A stretch of DNA of 64,000 nucleotides from assembly GCA_903970445.1 (NCBI GenBank), contig CAJCIP010000108.1, forward strand, positions 1 to 64,000, in the 5' to 3' direction. Positions within the stretch are counted from its first letter, which is position 1. The number at the start of each line of letters is the position of its first letter. The notes under the pieces were generated by a model that worked only from the letters and a program-made list of their open reading frames with translations, did not search any database and was not told where the DNA came from. Of this stretch, positions 9,110 through 18,357 are shown one piece after another. The DNA comes from Verrucomicrobia bacterium Tous-C9LFEB (GTDB taxonomy: Bacteria > Acidobacteriota > Terriglobia > Terriglobales > Acidobacteriaceae). Both the position numbers and the translations under genes were made by a program.

Positions 9110-10054
9110 TCAGTAGCCGAGGTGGTGAAGAAAGAAGACTCCGCAGCTTGCCAGCAGGCAATAGATGCCAAATAAGTACCAGCGGCCTTCTTCCAGCCAA
9201 GAGCTTAGCCAGCGCAGCGCGGCTAGTCCCGCGAGAAAGGCAAACACCATGCCGATCAGCGACGCCACAAGGCTGCCGTGGAGGTAAACAGAGCTTGCGC
9301 AGCCGGCAGTTGCATCCTTCGCTGCGTGATGGAGACGAGCGAGTTCGCGCAGGATTGCTGGCGGCGTCAGAATGACCGCCAACGCAAAGGAGAAGCGCTC
9401 CGCTCGCTCCCGGTTGGCACCTGTAAGCAGACCCGTAGAGATGGTAGCGCCTGAGCGTGAGAAACCGCGAAATGGAAGACAGAAACCTTGCACGGCACCC
9501 ATCCAGCCAGCCTGCGCAAACGTGACATTGTCACCAGAGCGCGATGCGGCACGCTCATACGCTGTGACCGTGCGGGATTCGGCGTTTCTCTCACGCATTC
9601 CTGCCCAAAGTATGAGCAAACCGGCGGCGAACAAAGCAGATGCAACGATGTCGAGCCGCGAAAAGAGCTGTTCGATGTCGCCATGCGTGTACGAGCAGGG
9701 AATACTGCCGCTCGCCGGGATGACGAACTTATAGCGCTCCTGATGCTCAATGACTTTAATGATCGGGTAGCCAATGATTGCGGTGAGAGCGCTCGCCCAA
9801 ACGGCGCGGATGGCGAAGCGTTTGAACGCATCGCGGGTGGAGAAATACGCTCGCTTCCACTGGTTCCAGAAGTACACAATGACGGCAAACATCGTGCCGG
9901 TGTGCAGCATGACCAGCACCAGCGTCATCTCCGGGGATGACGGATCGAGACCCATCAGCTTTTCGGCGACGACTACATGCGCGGAGCTTGAAACGGGCAA
10001 CAGTTCGGCGAGCCCTTGCACGATCGCCAGAATCAAAATCTTCAGTAAAGGCAT
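9110..10054 (-). CDS. uppP: Undecaprenyl-diphosphatase UppP (BacA)
   Basis: This integral membrane phosphatase converts undecaprenyl-diphosphate to the monophosphate used as lipid carrier for peptidoglycan and other envelope polymers. The first signature appears as AELLPVSSSAHVVVAE and the second as FRGFSRSGATIST, with the expected glutamate, serines and arginine. At 314 residues it is some 40 longer than typical UppP. The extra length lies between the two motifs (around IPASGSIPCSYTHGDIEQLF and the ERNAESRTVTAYERAASRSG stretch). The ATG at 10054 begins directly with the first helix. Confidence 0.93.
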   Translation of the reverse strand: MPLLKILILAIVQGLAELLPVSSSAHVVVAEKLMGLDPSSPEMTLVLVMLHTGTMFAVIVYFWNQWKRAYFSTRDAFKRFAIRAVWASALTAIIGYPIIKVIEHQERYKFVIPASGSIPCSYTHGDIEQLFSRLDIVASALFAAGLLILWAGMRERNAESRTVTAYERAASRSGDNVTFAQAGWMGAVQGFCLPFRGFSRSGATISTGLLTGANRERAERFSFALAVILTPPAILRELARLHHAAKDATAGCASSVYLHGSLVASLIGMVFAFLAGLAALRWLSSWLEEGRWYLFGIYCLLASCGVFFLHHLGY

Positions 10055-10113
10055 TGATCGATTCTAAAGGTCCGCAGGCCATCTGATGAATCGTTCGGCG
10101 TGACGCAGGAGTC

Positions 10114-10119
10114 TACAAT
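10114..10119 (+). promoter_or_regulatory. Candidate -10 box upstream of the VWA gene
   Basis: TACAAT lies 17 bases before the start codon, with an AAGGGG ribosome site between. No good -35 is seen at 17 bases upstream, so this is a weak call. Confidence 0.3.
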
Positions 10120-10136
10120 GCAGAAGGGGCCTCCGC

Positions 10137-11363
10137 ATGAAACTGACACGCTACACGAAGTTCACCGGAGATCTTTCCACAAGTTTCGATCTTGAAGATT
10201 TGATGGAAGCGCTGTCGGATTTCTTCCTCGATTCCGGCTACCAGGATCCGTTTTCTCCCTTTCAGAATTCCGATGAGTCCATGGAAAGCCTTCGTGACGC
10301 AGTTCGGCAGGCGCTGGACTCCGGCGAACTACTGGACGAAGATGCGCAGGATAAGTACGACGAGCTTCCGGAAGAGGGCAAAGAAGAGCTGGTCGACAAA
10401 GTCATTCAGCGCATGAAGGATGAGGCGTTCCTAAACGCGGAAGAACCTGCCAAAGGCGAGGGCGAAGGTGAATCAGGTGAGCCGACGGACGCACGTTTCG
10501 AAGTCACTGACAAAGGGATGGACTTCCTCGGCTACAAGGCCCTGCGTGACCTTCTCGGGCCTCTGGGCAAGAGTTCGCTAGGGCGCCACGACACGCGGTA
10601 TGAGGCCGCCGGTGTCGAGACGAACGGCTCCTCTAAAGGCTATGAATTCGGTGACACGCTTAATCTGGATATTGGCGCGACGTTGAACTCTGTCTTTGCC
10701 CGCGAGGGTGCGCCGGACGGCTCAGGCAAGCTGAACCTTGAGTACAGCGATCTAGTTGTTCAGCAGGCGGACTATCAGAGCTCTTGTGCGACTGTGGTGC
10801 TGCTTGACTGCTCGCACTCGATGATCCTCTACGGTGAAGATCGGTTCACACCGGCCAAACGCGTTGCCATGGCCCTGAGTCACCTCATCCGCACACAATA
10901 CCCAGGCGACAGTCTTTCTTTGGTGCTGTTCCATGATTCCGCTGAGGAGATCCCGATCTCGCAGTTGCCACGCGTCAAGGTCGGACCTCACTACACGAAC
11001 ACGCGTGAGGGCTTACGGGTTGCGCAGCGAATTCTGCGCGGTTCCGGCAAAGACATGAAGCAGATCGTGATGATTACGGACGGTAAACCGTCAGCGCTTA
11101 CGATGGAAGACGGGCGCATCTACAAGAATGCATTTGGGCTCGACCCGATCGTCATTTCAGAGACGCTGGAAGAAGTGAGCCGCTGCAAACGCGCCGGTGT
11201 GATGATCAACACATTTATGCTCGCGGACGACTTTGCCCTGGTGCAATTCGTGCAGAAGGTGTCCGCCATGTGCCGTGGCAAGGCGTATTTCACCACGCCG
11301 CAAACTCTGGGCAACTATCTGCTCATGGATTTCATGAGCAGGCGCATGAAGCACGTTAACTAG
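10137..11363 (+). CDS. VWA-domain protein, probable partner of a ChlI/MoxR-type ATPase
   Basis: The 408-residue cytoplasmic protein has an acidic N-terminal half with a helical segment and, from about residue 215, a von Willebrand A domain. The MIDAS motif is present in a variant form ([14 protein letters not shown], DxSxS kept), and [10 protein letters not shown] contributes the later metal aspartate. VWA proteins of this kind usually pair with MoxR/ChlI-like AAA ATPases as substrate adaptors. Such an ATPase is encoded at 18358-19920 on the other strand rather than next door. The start ATG has AAGGGG upstream. Its target is unknown. Confidence 0.82.
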   Translation: MKLTRYTKFTGDLSTSFDLEDLMEALSDFFLDSGYQDPFSPFQNSDESMESLRDAVRQALDSGELLDEDAQDKYDELPEEGKEELVDKVIQRMKDEAFLNAEEPAKGEGEGESGEPTDARFEVTDKGMDFLGYKALRDLLGPLGKSSLGRHDTRYEAAGVETNGSSKGYEFGDTLNLDIGATLNSVFAREGAPDGSGKLNLEYSDLVVQQADYQSSCATVVLLDCSHSMILYGEDRFTPAKRVAMALSHLIRTQYPGDSLSLVLFHDSAEEIPISQLPRVKVGPHYTNTREGLRVAQRILRGSGKDMKQIVMITDGKPSALTMEDGRIYKNAFGLDPIVISETLEEVSRCKRAGVMINTFMLADDFALVQFVQKVSAMCRGKAYFTTPQTLGNYLLMDFMSRRMKHVN

Positions 11364-11373
11364 ACTGAAGCGT

Positions 11374-11574
11374 ATGAATTTGAATCCTCTCTATGTGATC
11401 GGCGGATTTGTGGGAATGGTCCTTGCCCCAGTAGCGGCCGCTGCTCTTATTGGGGTTCGCACCAAAAAGAAACGCGAGTCCGGGAGCCATAAGGCAGTTC
11501 ATGTGTCCGATCCCACGCCTCCAGGGGCAACTCTGCATCTGCGGCCGAAACCTCGCCGGCGCGGCATGCGCTAG
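11374..11574 (+). CDS. Small single-helix membrane protein, unknown function
   Basis: The 66-residue product has one membrane helix (about residues 6-27, GGFVGMVLAPVAAAALIGV) followed by a basic tail rich in lysine, arginine and proline. It lies 10 bases after the VWA gene and 33 before the VKOR-like gene on the same strand, so it is likely part of that transcript. I do not recognise a family. Support comes from spacing and hydrophobicity. Confidence 0.55.
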   Translation: MNLNPLYVIGGFVGMVLAPVAAAALIGVRTKKKRESGSHKAVHVSDPTPPGATLHLRPKPRRRGMR

Positions 11575-11590
11575 ACGTCTTCTCCTGCGT

Positions 11591-11596
11591 CCTACA
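11591..11596 (+). promoter_or_regulatory. Candidate -10 box before the VKOR-like gene
   Basis: TACAAT lies 11 bases upstream of the ATG at 11608, with AAGGA between. No matching -35 was found. The same hexamer occurs at a similar place before the VWA gene. Confidence 0.25.
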
Positions 11597-11607
11597 ATAA
11601 GGAAGAC

Positions 11608-12084
11608 ATGCGTTATCTGATTGCTCTGCTCGCCCTTGCCGGCGTGATTGATTCCTTTCTCGCTCTCCGTATTCACAACCAGGATCCTAGCGCCGCACCG
11701 CCTTGTTCTGTAAGTGAGAAATGGGACTGCGGCTCTGTCAACCATTCGCGCTTCGCCGTGTTCCCTCCATCCAGCTTCGATGAAGCACCAGGCTCGAAGC
11801 AGCCTCACATACCAGTCGCCGTTTTCGGTATTGCCGGGTACGCGTTGATCGCGGTGCTCGCGCTGGCGAATCGCTTGTGGCTTGTGCTGCAGGCTGCTGA
11901 GATCGGCTTCGCCTTTGCCTCGTTTCTCACCTTCATGGAAGCGTATGTCATCGAAAAATGGTGCATCTACTGCGTGTGGTCGCAGAGCATCGTGACTGCG
12001 ATTCTTCTCTGCACGATCGTCGGCCTCGTTCTTCAGCATCGTCGCAAGCGTCGCTTTCAACAATCGGCTGTTGTTGCGCAGTAA
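11608..12084 (+). CDS. Vitamin K epoxide reductase (VKOR) family protein
   Basis: This 158-residue, four-helix membrane protein has the paired cysteines of bacterial VKOR: a loop pair in PPCSVSEKWDCGSVN and the quinone-side CxxC in EKWCIYCVWSQ. Bacterial VKOR homologues re-oxidise a periplasmic thiol oxidase (DsbA-like) and pass electrons to quinone, replacing DsbB. No thioredoxin domain is fused and no DsbA partner is adjacent. The ATG has AAGGA 9 bases upstream, and the preceding gene is 33 bases away. Confidence 0.86.
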   Translation: MRYLIALLALAGVIDSFLALRIHNQDPSAAPPCSVSEKWDCGSVNHSRFAVFPPSSFDEAPGSKQPHIPVAVFGIAGYALIAVLALANRLWLVLQAAEIGFAFASFLTFMEAYVIEKWCIYCVWSQSIVTAILLCTIVGLVLQHRRKRRFQQSAVVAQ

Positions 12085-12098
12085 CATCGGAGAAGTTC

Positions 12099-12491
12099 AT
12101 GTGGCCTAAAGCGATTGCGCAACTGATTGAACTTGCGCCGCACGTGACACGGCTGGTCCCGCTCGCGGATCGCTTTTTTCAGAGCAAGTCCTCTTCGGAA
12201 GATGTAAGCCGCAAAGCCATGGAGGCGATGGCAGAGGGGCTGCGTGGCGACCTCGGGCAGGTATCGGCAGCCCATTCTGGTTTGTATCGCCAATTGCACG
12301 AACAAAGTGAAACGCTCGTTGCGCTGAGCAATGAGGTTCGGGCAGTCAAGATTGCATCCGAAGCGACGGCAATGCGGCTGGGGAAGCTACAGCGTCGTCT
12401 GACCACAATGACAACGTTGCTGATAGGCACTCTGCTGTTAAATATTGCGATGCTGGCGTTGCTGATTGCGCTCTTCGTCAACCATCGATAG
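12099..12491 (+). CDS. Tail-anchored coiled-coil membrane protein, unknown function
   Basis: The 130-residue product has an amphipathic N-terminus, a long helical coiled-coil-like middle (SGLYRQLHEQSETLVALSNE and the following AVKIASEATAMRLGKLQRRL) and a single C-terminal membrane helix (TLLIGTLLLNIAMLALLIAL). The start ATG at 12099 has GGAG 8 bases upstream; a longer frame from 11958 would overlap the VKOR gene and is rejected. It lies 14 bases after that gene. I do not recognise a family. Confidence 0.65.
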   Translation: MWPKAIAQLIELAPHVTRLVPLADRFFQSKSSSEDVSRKAMEAMAEGLRGDLGQVSAAHSGLYRQLHEQSETLVALSNEVRAVKIASEATAMRLGKLQRRLTTMTTLLIGTLLLNIAMLALLIALFVNHR

Positions 12492-12501
12492 CGGAACACG
12501 T

Positions 12502-13743
12502 ATGTCGTCTACGCACTCCTCACACGGCAGCATGGCCAGCTTCCAGAGTCGGGGCATCGCTGCTCTGGCGTCGCGACTACGTTTGCGCCGTGATGAACAG
12601 CCGCGTGCTCTCTGGCAGCGCATTGTTATAGCGCTGTTGTTGCTTGGAATCCTGTGCGTCATTGCCTGGCCCTTCACTCGCGCACATCTGCAAGCGATTG
12701 CCGTACTCGATCTCGTTTCCAACGAAGCCGTGCCGCCTGCGCTGCGAGCGTTGGTAGGAGACGCCATCGTTGTCCGCGAGGTCACACTGAGCACGGCTCA
12801 CGGGCCGGTGCGTGCACGCTTCTTTACACCGCAGAATCATCCGCATGCGCCGGCGCTCCTGCTGTTGCACGGTGTGCACCACCTCGGTATGAATGAGCCG
12901 CGGCTGGTGACGTTTGCGTCCGCGATGGCTGCCTGCGGAATCAGCGTTCTTACACCCGAGCTGCCGGACATCAGGGATTATCATGTTGGCGCAAACTCCA
13001 TCGCAACCATCGGTGACTCCGCAAGCTGGCTCGTCGCAGAGAACGGTGGCAAACCGGTTGGTGTGATGGGGCTGAGCTTTTCCGGCGGACTTTCGCTGCT
13101 GGCGGCAGCCGACCCGAAGTACCGGCCGAGCATCCGCTTTGTCGTTGCGATCGGATCGCAGGATGAAATGGCGCGTGTCGCGAAGTTTTATCGGACCGGC
13201 GAAGATGAGCGTCCGAACGGTACGGCGGAGATGCTGCCGCCTCACGAGTATGGCGCTCTTGTGATGGAGTACGAGCACCTTGAAGACTTCGTGCCGGCGT
13301 CCGATATCGAACCCCTGCGTGCGGTTCTGCGCGCGCATCTTTACGAGGACTTAGAAGGCGAAAAGGCGGCCCTTGCGACGCTAAACCTGAGGCAACAAAG
13401 CGAAGCGAAACAGTTGAAGGATGTGTCCTCGCCCGAGACGCGGGACGCGCTCGCAAGGGCTGAGGCAAAGCACGTAGCGGACATGGCAGGCGTGAGTCCG
13501 CACGGGCACATCGGCCAGCTGACCACGCCGGTGTATCTGCTGCACGGTGAAGGTGACAACATCATCCCCTCCGCGGAGACGCAGTGGATGGAAGACGAAC
13601 TACCGAGTCAAACACTGCAAGCTGCTCTGATTTCTCCGGTGTTGTCGCACCTCGATCTTGATGGCAAAGCGCCGGGCGTGTGGGACCGGCTGCGGCTCGT
13701 CCACTTCTTTGCGTTGATTCTGCATGCCGCAGAGAAACCCTAG
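12502..13743 (+). CDS. Membrane-anchored alpha/beta hydrolase
   Basis: The product has 413 residues. A basic N-terminus is followed by one membrane helix (RIVIALLLLGILCVIAWPF), after which the catalytic part faces outward. LLLLHGVHHLG supplies the oxyanion region, VMGLSFSGGLS the nucleophile elbow, LLHGEGDNIIPS the acid and SPVLSHLDLD the histidine, in the right order for a serine hydrolase. The substrate is unknown. It starts 10 bases after the coiled-coil gene, with only a weak ribosome site, so translational coupling is possible. Confidence 0.75.
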   Translation: MSSTHSSHGSMASFQSRGIAALASRLRLRRDEQPRALWQRIVIALLLLGILCVIAWPFTRAHLQAIAVLDLVSNEAVPPALRALVGDAIVVREVTLSTAHGPVRARFFTPQNHPHAPALLLLHGVHHLGMNEPRLVTFASAMAACGISVLTPELPDIRDYHVGANSIATIGDSASWLVAENGGKPVGVMGLSFSGGLSLLAAADPKYRPSIRFVVAIGSQDEMARVAKFYRTGEDERPNGTAEMLPPHEYGALVMEYEHLEDFVPASDIEPLRAVLRAHLYEDLEGEKAALATLNLRQQSEAKQLKDVSSPETRDALARAEAKHVADMAGVSPHGHIGQLTTPVYLLHGEGDNIIPSAETQWMEDELPSQTLQAALISPVLSHLDLDGKAPGVWDRLRLVHFFALILHAAEKP

Positions 13744-13767
13744 TGCTTGCTTCTATACTTTAGGGCG

Positions 13768-14796
13768 ATGGCGGATTTGATCAATCTGAACGCGATTCGT
13801 GAAGCGCAGGATCGCATCTGTGGGATAGCCGTCCGTACGCCTTTGGTGCGGCTAGAGCATGGCAAATTGCGCGAGCTTGGCTTCAGCCCGCACTCCGGAG
13901 TTGAGATTTACTTCAAAGATGAATCAGCTCAGCCGATCGGCAGTTTCAAGCTGCGAGGGGCGTTCAATAAGGTCGCACAGTTGAGCCCGGCCCAACTGAA
14001 ACGTGGAGTCATTACATATTCCTCCGGAAATCATGCGCAGGGTGCTGCTTTCGCGGCACGCGCACTCGGCTCGAAAGCTGTCATTGTGATGCCGGAGGGT
14101 GCGCCGAAGGTAAAGCGAGATGCGACCGCAGCGCTGGGCGCGGAGATCGTGATTGTCGGCAATGCCTCCACCGAACGCAAAGCGAAGGCTGAGGAACTCG
14201 CTGCGAAGTTTGGCTACGCCATGGTTCCTCCATATGACGACGAGGCGATCATCGCGGGCCAGGCTACATGCGGCATTGAGATCCTGGAGCAGTGTCCCGA
14301 CGCGGATCTAGTTCTGTCACCTGTTTCAGGTGGTGGTTTGCTATCGGGCGTCGCCACGGCGATCAAGCTGAAATGTGAGGCGGATGGCTGCAAGGCGCCT
14401 CATATCTGGGGATGTGAGCCTGAACTGGCTGCCGACGCGAAAGAGTCGTTCGACACCCGGACACTCGTGGAGTGGCCTGCCTCCAAGACGGTCCGCACGC
14501 TGGCGGATGGATTGCGCACGCAATCATTGGGTCGGCGGAATTTTGCGCATATCCTACACTTCGTCGACGGAGTCGTAACGGTCACGGAGGAGGAGATTCG
14601 ATCAGCACTGAAGGTCATCCTGGCGGCCACGGATTTGGTGGCTGAGCCTTCCGGCGCGGCTACGCTGGCGGCGGCACTCTTCCACGGCGATCAACTTCCT
14701 GCTGCAGAGAAGACTGTGGCGATCATGTCCGGCGGCAATCTGGAGCCAAGTCTGCGAGCCGAGCTTGAAGCCGAAGCTTCGCTTGCCCGCGTCTAA
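13768..14796 (+). CDS. Threonine/serine ammonia-lyase (catabolic type, no ACT domain)
   Basis: This PLP enzyme of the tryptophan-synthase-beta fold deaminates threonine or serine to 2-oxobutyrate or pyruvate. The cofactor lysine lies in IGSFKLRGAFNK, the substrate loop is SSGNHAQG and the glycine-rich phosphate loop is SGGGLLSG. With 342 residues it lacks the C-terminal ACT-like regulatory domain of biosynthetic IlvA, so it resembles TdcB or serine racemase. I start it at ATG 13768 with AGGG just upstream. A TATACT lies 14 bases before the ATG. It overlaps no neighbour; the next gene starts 9 bases later. Confidence 0.88.
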   Translation: MADLINLNAIREAQDRICGIAVRTPLVRLEHGKLRELGFSPHSGVEIYFKDESAQPIGSFKLRGAFNKVAQLSPAQLKRGVITYSSGNHAQGAAFAARALGSKAVIVMPEGAPKVKRDATAALGAEIVIVGNASTERKAKAEELAAKFGYAMVPPYDDEAIIAGQATCGIEILEQCPDADLVLSPVSGGGLLSGVATAIKLKCEADGCKAPHIWGCEPELAADAKESFDTRTLVEWPASKTVRTLADGLRTQSLGRRNFAHILHFVDGVVTVTEEEIRSALKVILAATDLVAEPSGAATLAAALFHGDQLPAAEKTVAIMSGGNLEPSLRAELEAEASLARV

Positions 14797-14805
14797 CAGA
14801 AGACC

Positions 14806-15816
14806 ATGTCTTCTCGTGCGCTCACTGCCTGCCTGCTTCTCACTCCGACTCTTTTGATCGCTCAAAAGAAGAGCAAAGATGCGCTGAGCGGATACGATCG
14901 CTCGGCGCGTGCGACCGTACTGCATACTGCGAATGTCTATGTGCAGGCCGACGGCAGCTCTCCGCCAATCGCGACCGTGACGCCTGGTCATGAGGTCGTT
15001 GTCACCGCGCACAACGGTCCTTGGGTAAGTGTCTTTGCAAACACTGACAGTAAGGACGATGCTGATCCAGACTCGAAACCTGAGATCGAAGACCCCGACG
15101 CCAATCCGGATCCGAGCTCAGGGTGGATTCGGGACAAAGGTATCGTCAGTGCGCAAACGCCCAATGGTGACGCGCTGATTTATGGTCTCGCGGCAGAACT
15201 AGAGGCGGAAGCTGCGGAGCCGCATCCACCGAAAGAAGCGGCCTCGGAAGCGCATCTATTGTATCGCAGGGTCTGGGAGTATTTCCCGAACTCACCGTTG
15301 GCCGCCGAGGCTGCGTTTCGTTCCGCGGACATCCGGTGGCAGCTCGACAAAGTAGACATCTCGACCCTGCCGAGCGCGCATGAGCAGGAAGCATATCTAC
15401 GTCCGCAGCTGTACGAAGGCGAATTCAAGCGGGTGATGAAGTACTACCCTGATTCGCCCTCTGCCGCACGCGCCGCCTTCGCACTGATTGACAACAAGCT
15501 CTGTGGCGACTGGCAGGGGCTGCCCAAGTGCCCGGAGATGGAGACGCAGATCTACCTGAAGTACGCGGACAAATATTCCGGCGGCCCCAAATCAGCGGAA
15601 GCGCTTTACGATGCTGCGTACCGGCAAGGTGCGCTGGTGACTATGTACACCGTGGATGAAAACAAGAAGCATGCTGACGATGCTGCGAAGAACTGCCAGG
15701 CGATCGCCGACCAGTTGCGGCAGAAGTACCCGCAATCTGACTACACAGCCCGCGCAGCGAGCATCGCTTTCCGCGTACGGCAGGGTATCCCGATCTTTGG
15801 CAGTGATCGCGACTGA
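14806..15816 (+). CDS. Exported SH3-like / TPR-like repeat protein
   Basis: The 336-residue protein has a cleavable signal peptide (about 1-20), then an SH3b-like region (ATVLHTANVYVQADGSSPPI, with GPWVSV later). An acidic linker follows, then helical repeats in which SPLAAEAAFRSADIRW and SPSAARAAFALID resemble tetratricopeptide units. Such architecture is common in periplasmic proteins that bind cell-wall or envelope assemblies, but no function can be assigned. It starts 9 bases after the dehydratase gene. Its 3' end faces the methyltransferase gene with a 19-base gap. Confidence 0.65.
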   Translation: MSSRALTACLLLTPTLLIAQKKSKDALSGYDRSARATVLHTANVYVQADGSSPPIATVTPGHEVVVTAHNGPWVSVFANTDSKDDADPDSKPEIEDPDANPDPSSGWIRDKGIVSAQTPNGDALIYGLAAELEAEAAEPHPPKEAASEAHLLYRRVWEYFPNSPLAAEAAFRSADIRWQLDKVDISTLPSAHEQEAYLRPQLYEGEFKRVMKYYPDSPSAARAAFALIDNKLCGDWQGLPKCPEMETQIYLKYADKYSGGPKSAEALYDAAYRQGALVTMYTVDENKKHADDAAKNCQAIADQLRQKYPQSDYTARAASIAFRVRQGIPIFGSDRD

Positions 15817-15835
15817 CGATTCGCGAACGGCTTCA

Positions 15836-16513
15836 TTACGAGCTTCGCGTCCCCACAAAAACAGCGAGACGGCCTTGTTGGAATATGCATCGGGCGTCAG
15901 CGAATCCTGCTACCCGCATCCATTCCAGCTGATCATCAACTGTCGCGCAGCGATCTTCTGTTTGGCGTAAAAGTGAATCGGAGATCTGCTCCTCCGTCGC
16001 GCCGAGTGCGCGCACTTCGGTCAGCCAATCCTCCTTTGCTTGAGCTTCTAGATCTACCGAAGGCTGAAGTATCTGTTCGGCGTTTACAAATACCCCTCCA
16101 CGCGTGAGAGCCGTAAAGGCACGCGCGAAAACTTCACGCTTTGCTGAGTCCGGGAGATGGTGAATGGAGAGCGCGGAAACTACGGCATCATAGCCCCGCG
16201 GTTTGATGGCAGTAGTGTAGTCGGCCAGTTCCAAGACAGTTTCTTGATCACCTTCGAAGCGAGCTCTTGCTTGTTCCAGCATTGGCGCGGAGCTGTCCAT
16301 CATGTGCAAGTAGGCGTCAGGAAAGCGCTGTCGAACGAAGGCTGAAAGCAGACCGGTACCGGCTCCAAGATCAAGCACATGTTCTGTGTGTTCCGGCAAA
16401 GCAGATACAGCCGCGCCATAAAAGGCTGCAAAGCATGGGATGAGCTTTGCTCGCGCAGGATCGTAAGTCGATGCAGTCGCGGAGAACACAGCTTCTGTGC
16501 GGTTTGTGCTCAT
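15836..16513 (-). CDS. Class I SAM-dependent methyltransferase
   Basis: The SAM-binding motif HVLDLGAGTGLLSAF appears around residue 40, followed by the acidic end of beta-2 (LHMMDSSAPML) and motif II/III around YDAVVSALSIHHL. This is the seven-strand Rossmann methyltransferase fold; substrate and product are unknown. The frame is open to 16540, but MSTNRTEAVFSATA at 16513 is the usual kind of start for this subfamily. 225 residues. Confidence 0.8.
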   Translation of the reverse strand: MSTNRTEAVFSATASTYDPARAKLIPCFAAFYGAAVSALPEHTEHVLDLGAGTGLLSAFVRQRFPDAYLHMMDSSAPMLEQARARFEGDQETVLELADYTTAIKPRGYDAVVSALSIHHLPDSAKREVFARAFTALTRGGVFVNAEQILQPSVDLEAQAKEDWLTEVRALGATEEQISDSLLRQTEDRCATVDDQLEWMRVAGFADARCIFQQGRLAVFVGTRSS

Positions 16514-16576
16514 GCAGCAAGCATTCAACAATGCGCACATGGAAGCAACGACTATGCAACGTTCTTATGCGCCGAT

Positions 16577-17170
16577 TCAGAAATGCAGAACGATGCCGGA
16601 GTTGATGGTGATAACAGATTCGTTCTGCGGCATACCGAAGCTTGAGCCAACCCCCACCTCAATCAGGCGAACGTCCAACACTTTTTTCAGCGGATAGTCC
16701 AAGCCGGCGAAACCTTGGTAGTAGTCGTAATGTGTGGTGAAGGAGTCGTCGGTATCAGTGAAGCCTGATGCCGGATCGGAGACGTTGCGAGCGCGGGTCT
16801 TCATGAATCCACCACCTCCGCCGATGTACGGTTTCACATGGAAGAGCTGCTTGGTCGCGCTCAGCTTGACGTCGAACAAAGCTTCATCGACATTGCCGAG
16901 CCCAGTGCGTGTCGCCCCACGCGTGTCTAAACCGACCGCTATCCCAGGCAGATGGAAGAGATAAAGAGTCGCTCCACCACCGAAGCCGGAGGAGTTCAGC
17001 GTCCCGTACTGATTTTGCAAACCGGTGGCCGTTTGCGTGATTCCGTCTTCGACATTGCCGGCACGGGTAAAGGAATACGTCGCATAGAATGCCACACGTT
17101 GCGCCGCACAAGAAGCAGCGGCTGCGGTGAGAAGCAGCGCGATCATTAGGGCTCGAAGTTTGTTTGCCAT
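16577..17170 (-). CDS. Small outer-membrane beta-barrel protein
   Basis: The product has a signal peptide (LRALMIALLLTAAAASCAAQ) followed by alternating strands rich in glycine, tyrosine and threonine (YATYSFTR, GFGGGATLYLFHL, KPYIGGGGGFMKTRAR) and ends with a C-terminal aromatic (LHF), as in an eight-strand barrel of the OmpA/opacity type. 197 residues from ATG 17170; an in-frame start at 17194 adds eight residues. Function not known. The following gene on this strand, the methyltransferase, is 63 bases away. Confidence 0.7.
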   Translation of the reverse strand: MANKLRALMIALLLTAAAASCAAQRVAFYATYSFTRAGNVEDGITQTATGLQNQYGTLNSSGFGGGATLYLFHLPGIAVGLDTRGATRTGLGNVDEALFDVKLSATKQLFHVKPYIGGGGGFMKTRARNVSDPASGFTDTDDSFTTHYDYYQGFAGLDYPLKKVLDVRLIEVGVGSSFGMPQNESVITINSGIVLHF

Positions 17171-17227
17171 GGGCGACTGCGTTCCACCAAGCATAGTGAT
17201 GATGCGCCGAAGCTACAAGGAGAGGAA

Positions 17228-18127
17228 CTACTTGCGCTTCAGTGCTTCCAGCTCGTCCAGTGTGCGCGGCCAGTCCGATCCAAGCAGGCGTGAAAGGCTT
17301 CGGTCGGCGAGCACTTTGCCGTCAGTCTGGCAGGTAGGGCAATAATTTGTTTCGTTGTCAGCAAAGCGAATTCGCTGGATCGGCGCGGCGCAACGTGGGC
17401 AAGGCCGATTGAAGCGACCATGAACTGCCATTTCAGGGCGGAATGCTGTCACTTTCTCGGGGAACGTCTGCTCGGCTTCGCAATTGAAGCGATCAATCCA
17501 GAGTTGTAGCGTTTCACGAGTGGACGCAAAGAGTCGTTGCCATTCGTCATCCGTCAACTTCCGCGTTTGCGTGATTGGAGAGAGTTGAGCTGCATGGAGA
17601 ATCTCATCGGAATACGCGTTACCGATTCCGGAGAGAATGCGCGGATCGGTCAGCGCACGCTTCAGCGTGCGGTTCTCCGCTGTAAGAGCTTTCTTGAACT
17701 CATCAAGTGAGATGGAGAAGACTTCGATACCGCCGGGGTCGAGATTAACAAGCGCTGACTCGCCTTGTACGAGATAAAGCGAAGCACGGCGCTTGGTTCC
17801 GGCTTCCGTAAGAACCAGCGATCCGTTTGGAAAGTCGAAAGCAGCCAGGTGATTGCGACCGCCGAGTTTCGCGCCCACGGCTCGCCAATGCAGCCGACCG
17901 GCGATCATCAGGTGCAGAACCAAGAAGAGTTCCTCGTCGAAGCAGAAGACGATGCGCTTGCCGATGCGCCGCAGCGATCGTACGACTTTGCCGTCAACCC
18001 TTTGTATCGATGGAACTGCTGTCCGTAGAAGAAGAGGGCTCGCGATGCGCACCGACTCGAGCGTTTGCTCGACGACGCGTGGCTGAAGGGCGGTAAGGTA
18101 GGCCGTGATGTCAGGAAGTTCAGGCAT
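17228..18127 (-). CDS. Formamidopyrimidine-DNA glycosylase (Fpg/Nei family)
   Basis: This base-excision repair enzyme removes oxidised bases and nicks the backbone. The product begins MPELPDI, giving the catalytic Pro2 and Glu3. The helix-two-turn-helix region includes LTDPRILSGIGNAYSDEIL, and a zinc finger lies near the end (CPRCAAPIQRIRF then CPTC), followed by a 30-residue extension. At 299 residues it is longer than E. coli Fpg. Whether it prefers 8-oxoguanine or oxidised pyrimidines is not clear. The gene lies 2 bases after the small membrane gene, so the three genes 19920-17228 look like one operon. Confidence 0.86.
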   Translation of the reverse strand: MPELPDITAYLTALQPRVVEQTLESVRIASPLLLRTAVPSIQRVDGKVVRSLRRIGKRIVFCFDEELFLVLHLMIAGRLHWRAVGAKLGGRNHLAAFDFPNGSLVLTEAGTKRRASLYLVQGESALVNLDPGGIEVFSISLDEFKKALTAENRTLKRALTDPRILSGIGNAYSDEILHAAQLSPITQTRKLTDDEWQRLFASTRETLQLWIDRFNCEAEQTFPEKVTAFRPEMAVHGRFNRPCPRCAAPIQRIRFADNETNYCPTCQTDGKVLADRSLSRLLGSDWPRTLDELEALKRK

Positions 18128-18129
18128 CG

Positions 18130-18351
18130 TTAGAAGCCATCGAGATTGATGTTGTTTCTACCGGTGACAGCATACCTCGCGCACCGCCAGCTCAGACGTA
18201 CGGAAGCGATGAAGAGAACGACTCCGGAAATGCCGTAGAGCAAACCGAAGTTCGAGATGACAAACCAGGCGTCGGCGACCGCAAAGAGAGCGAGCAAAAC
18301 GGCGCAAAAACCCTGAATCCACCGCGCTATGTAGTCGCGCTCGTCCCACAT
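18130..18351 (-). CDS. Small two-helix membrane protein, unknown function
   Basis: The 73-residue product has two hydrophobic helices (WIQGFCAVLLALFAVADAWF and YGISGVVLFIASVRLSW) and a short C-terminal tail. It lies 6 bases after the ATPase gene and 2 bases before the glycosylase gene on the same strand, so it is probably in the same operon. I do not recognise a family. Confidence 0.6.
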   Translation of the reverse strand: MWDERDYIARWIQGFCAVLLALFAVADAWFVISNFGLLYGISGVVLFIASVRLSWRCARYAVTGRNNINLDGF

Positions 18352-18357
18352 ACAGGG

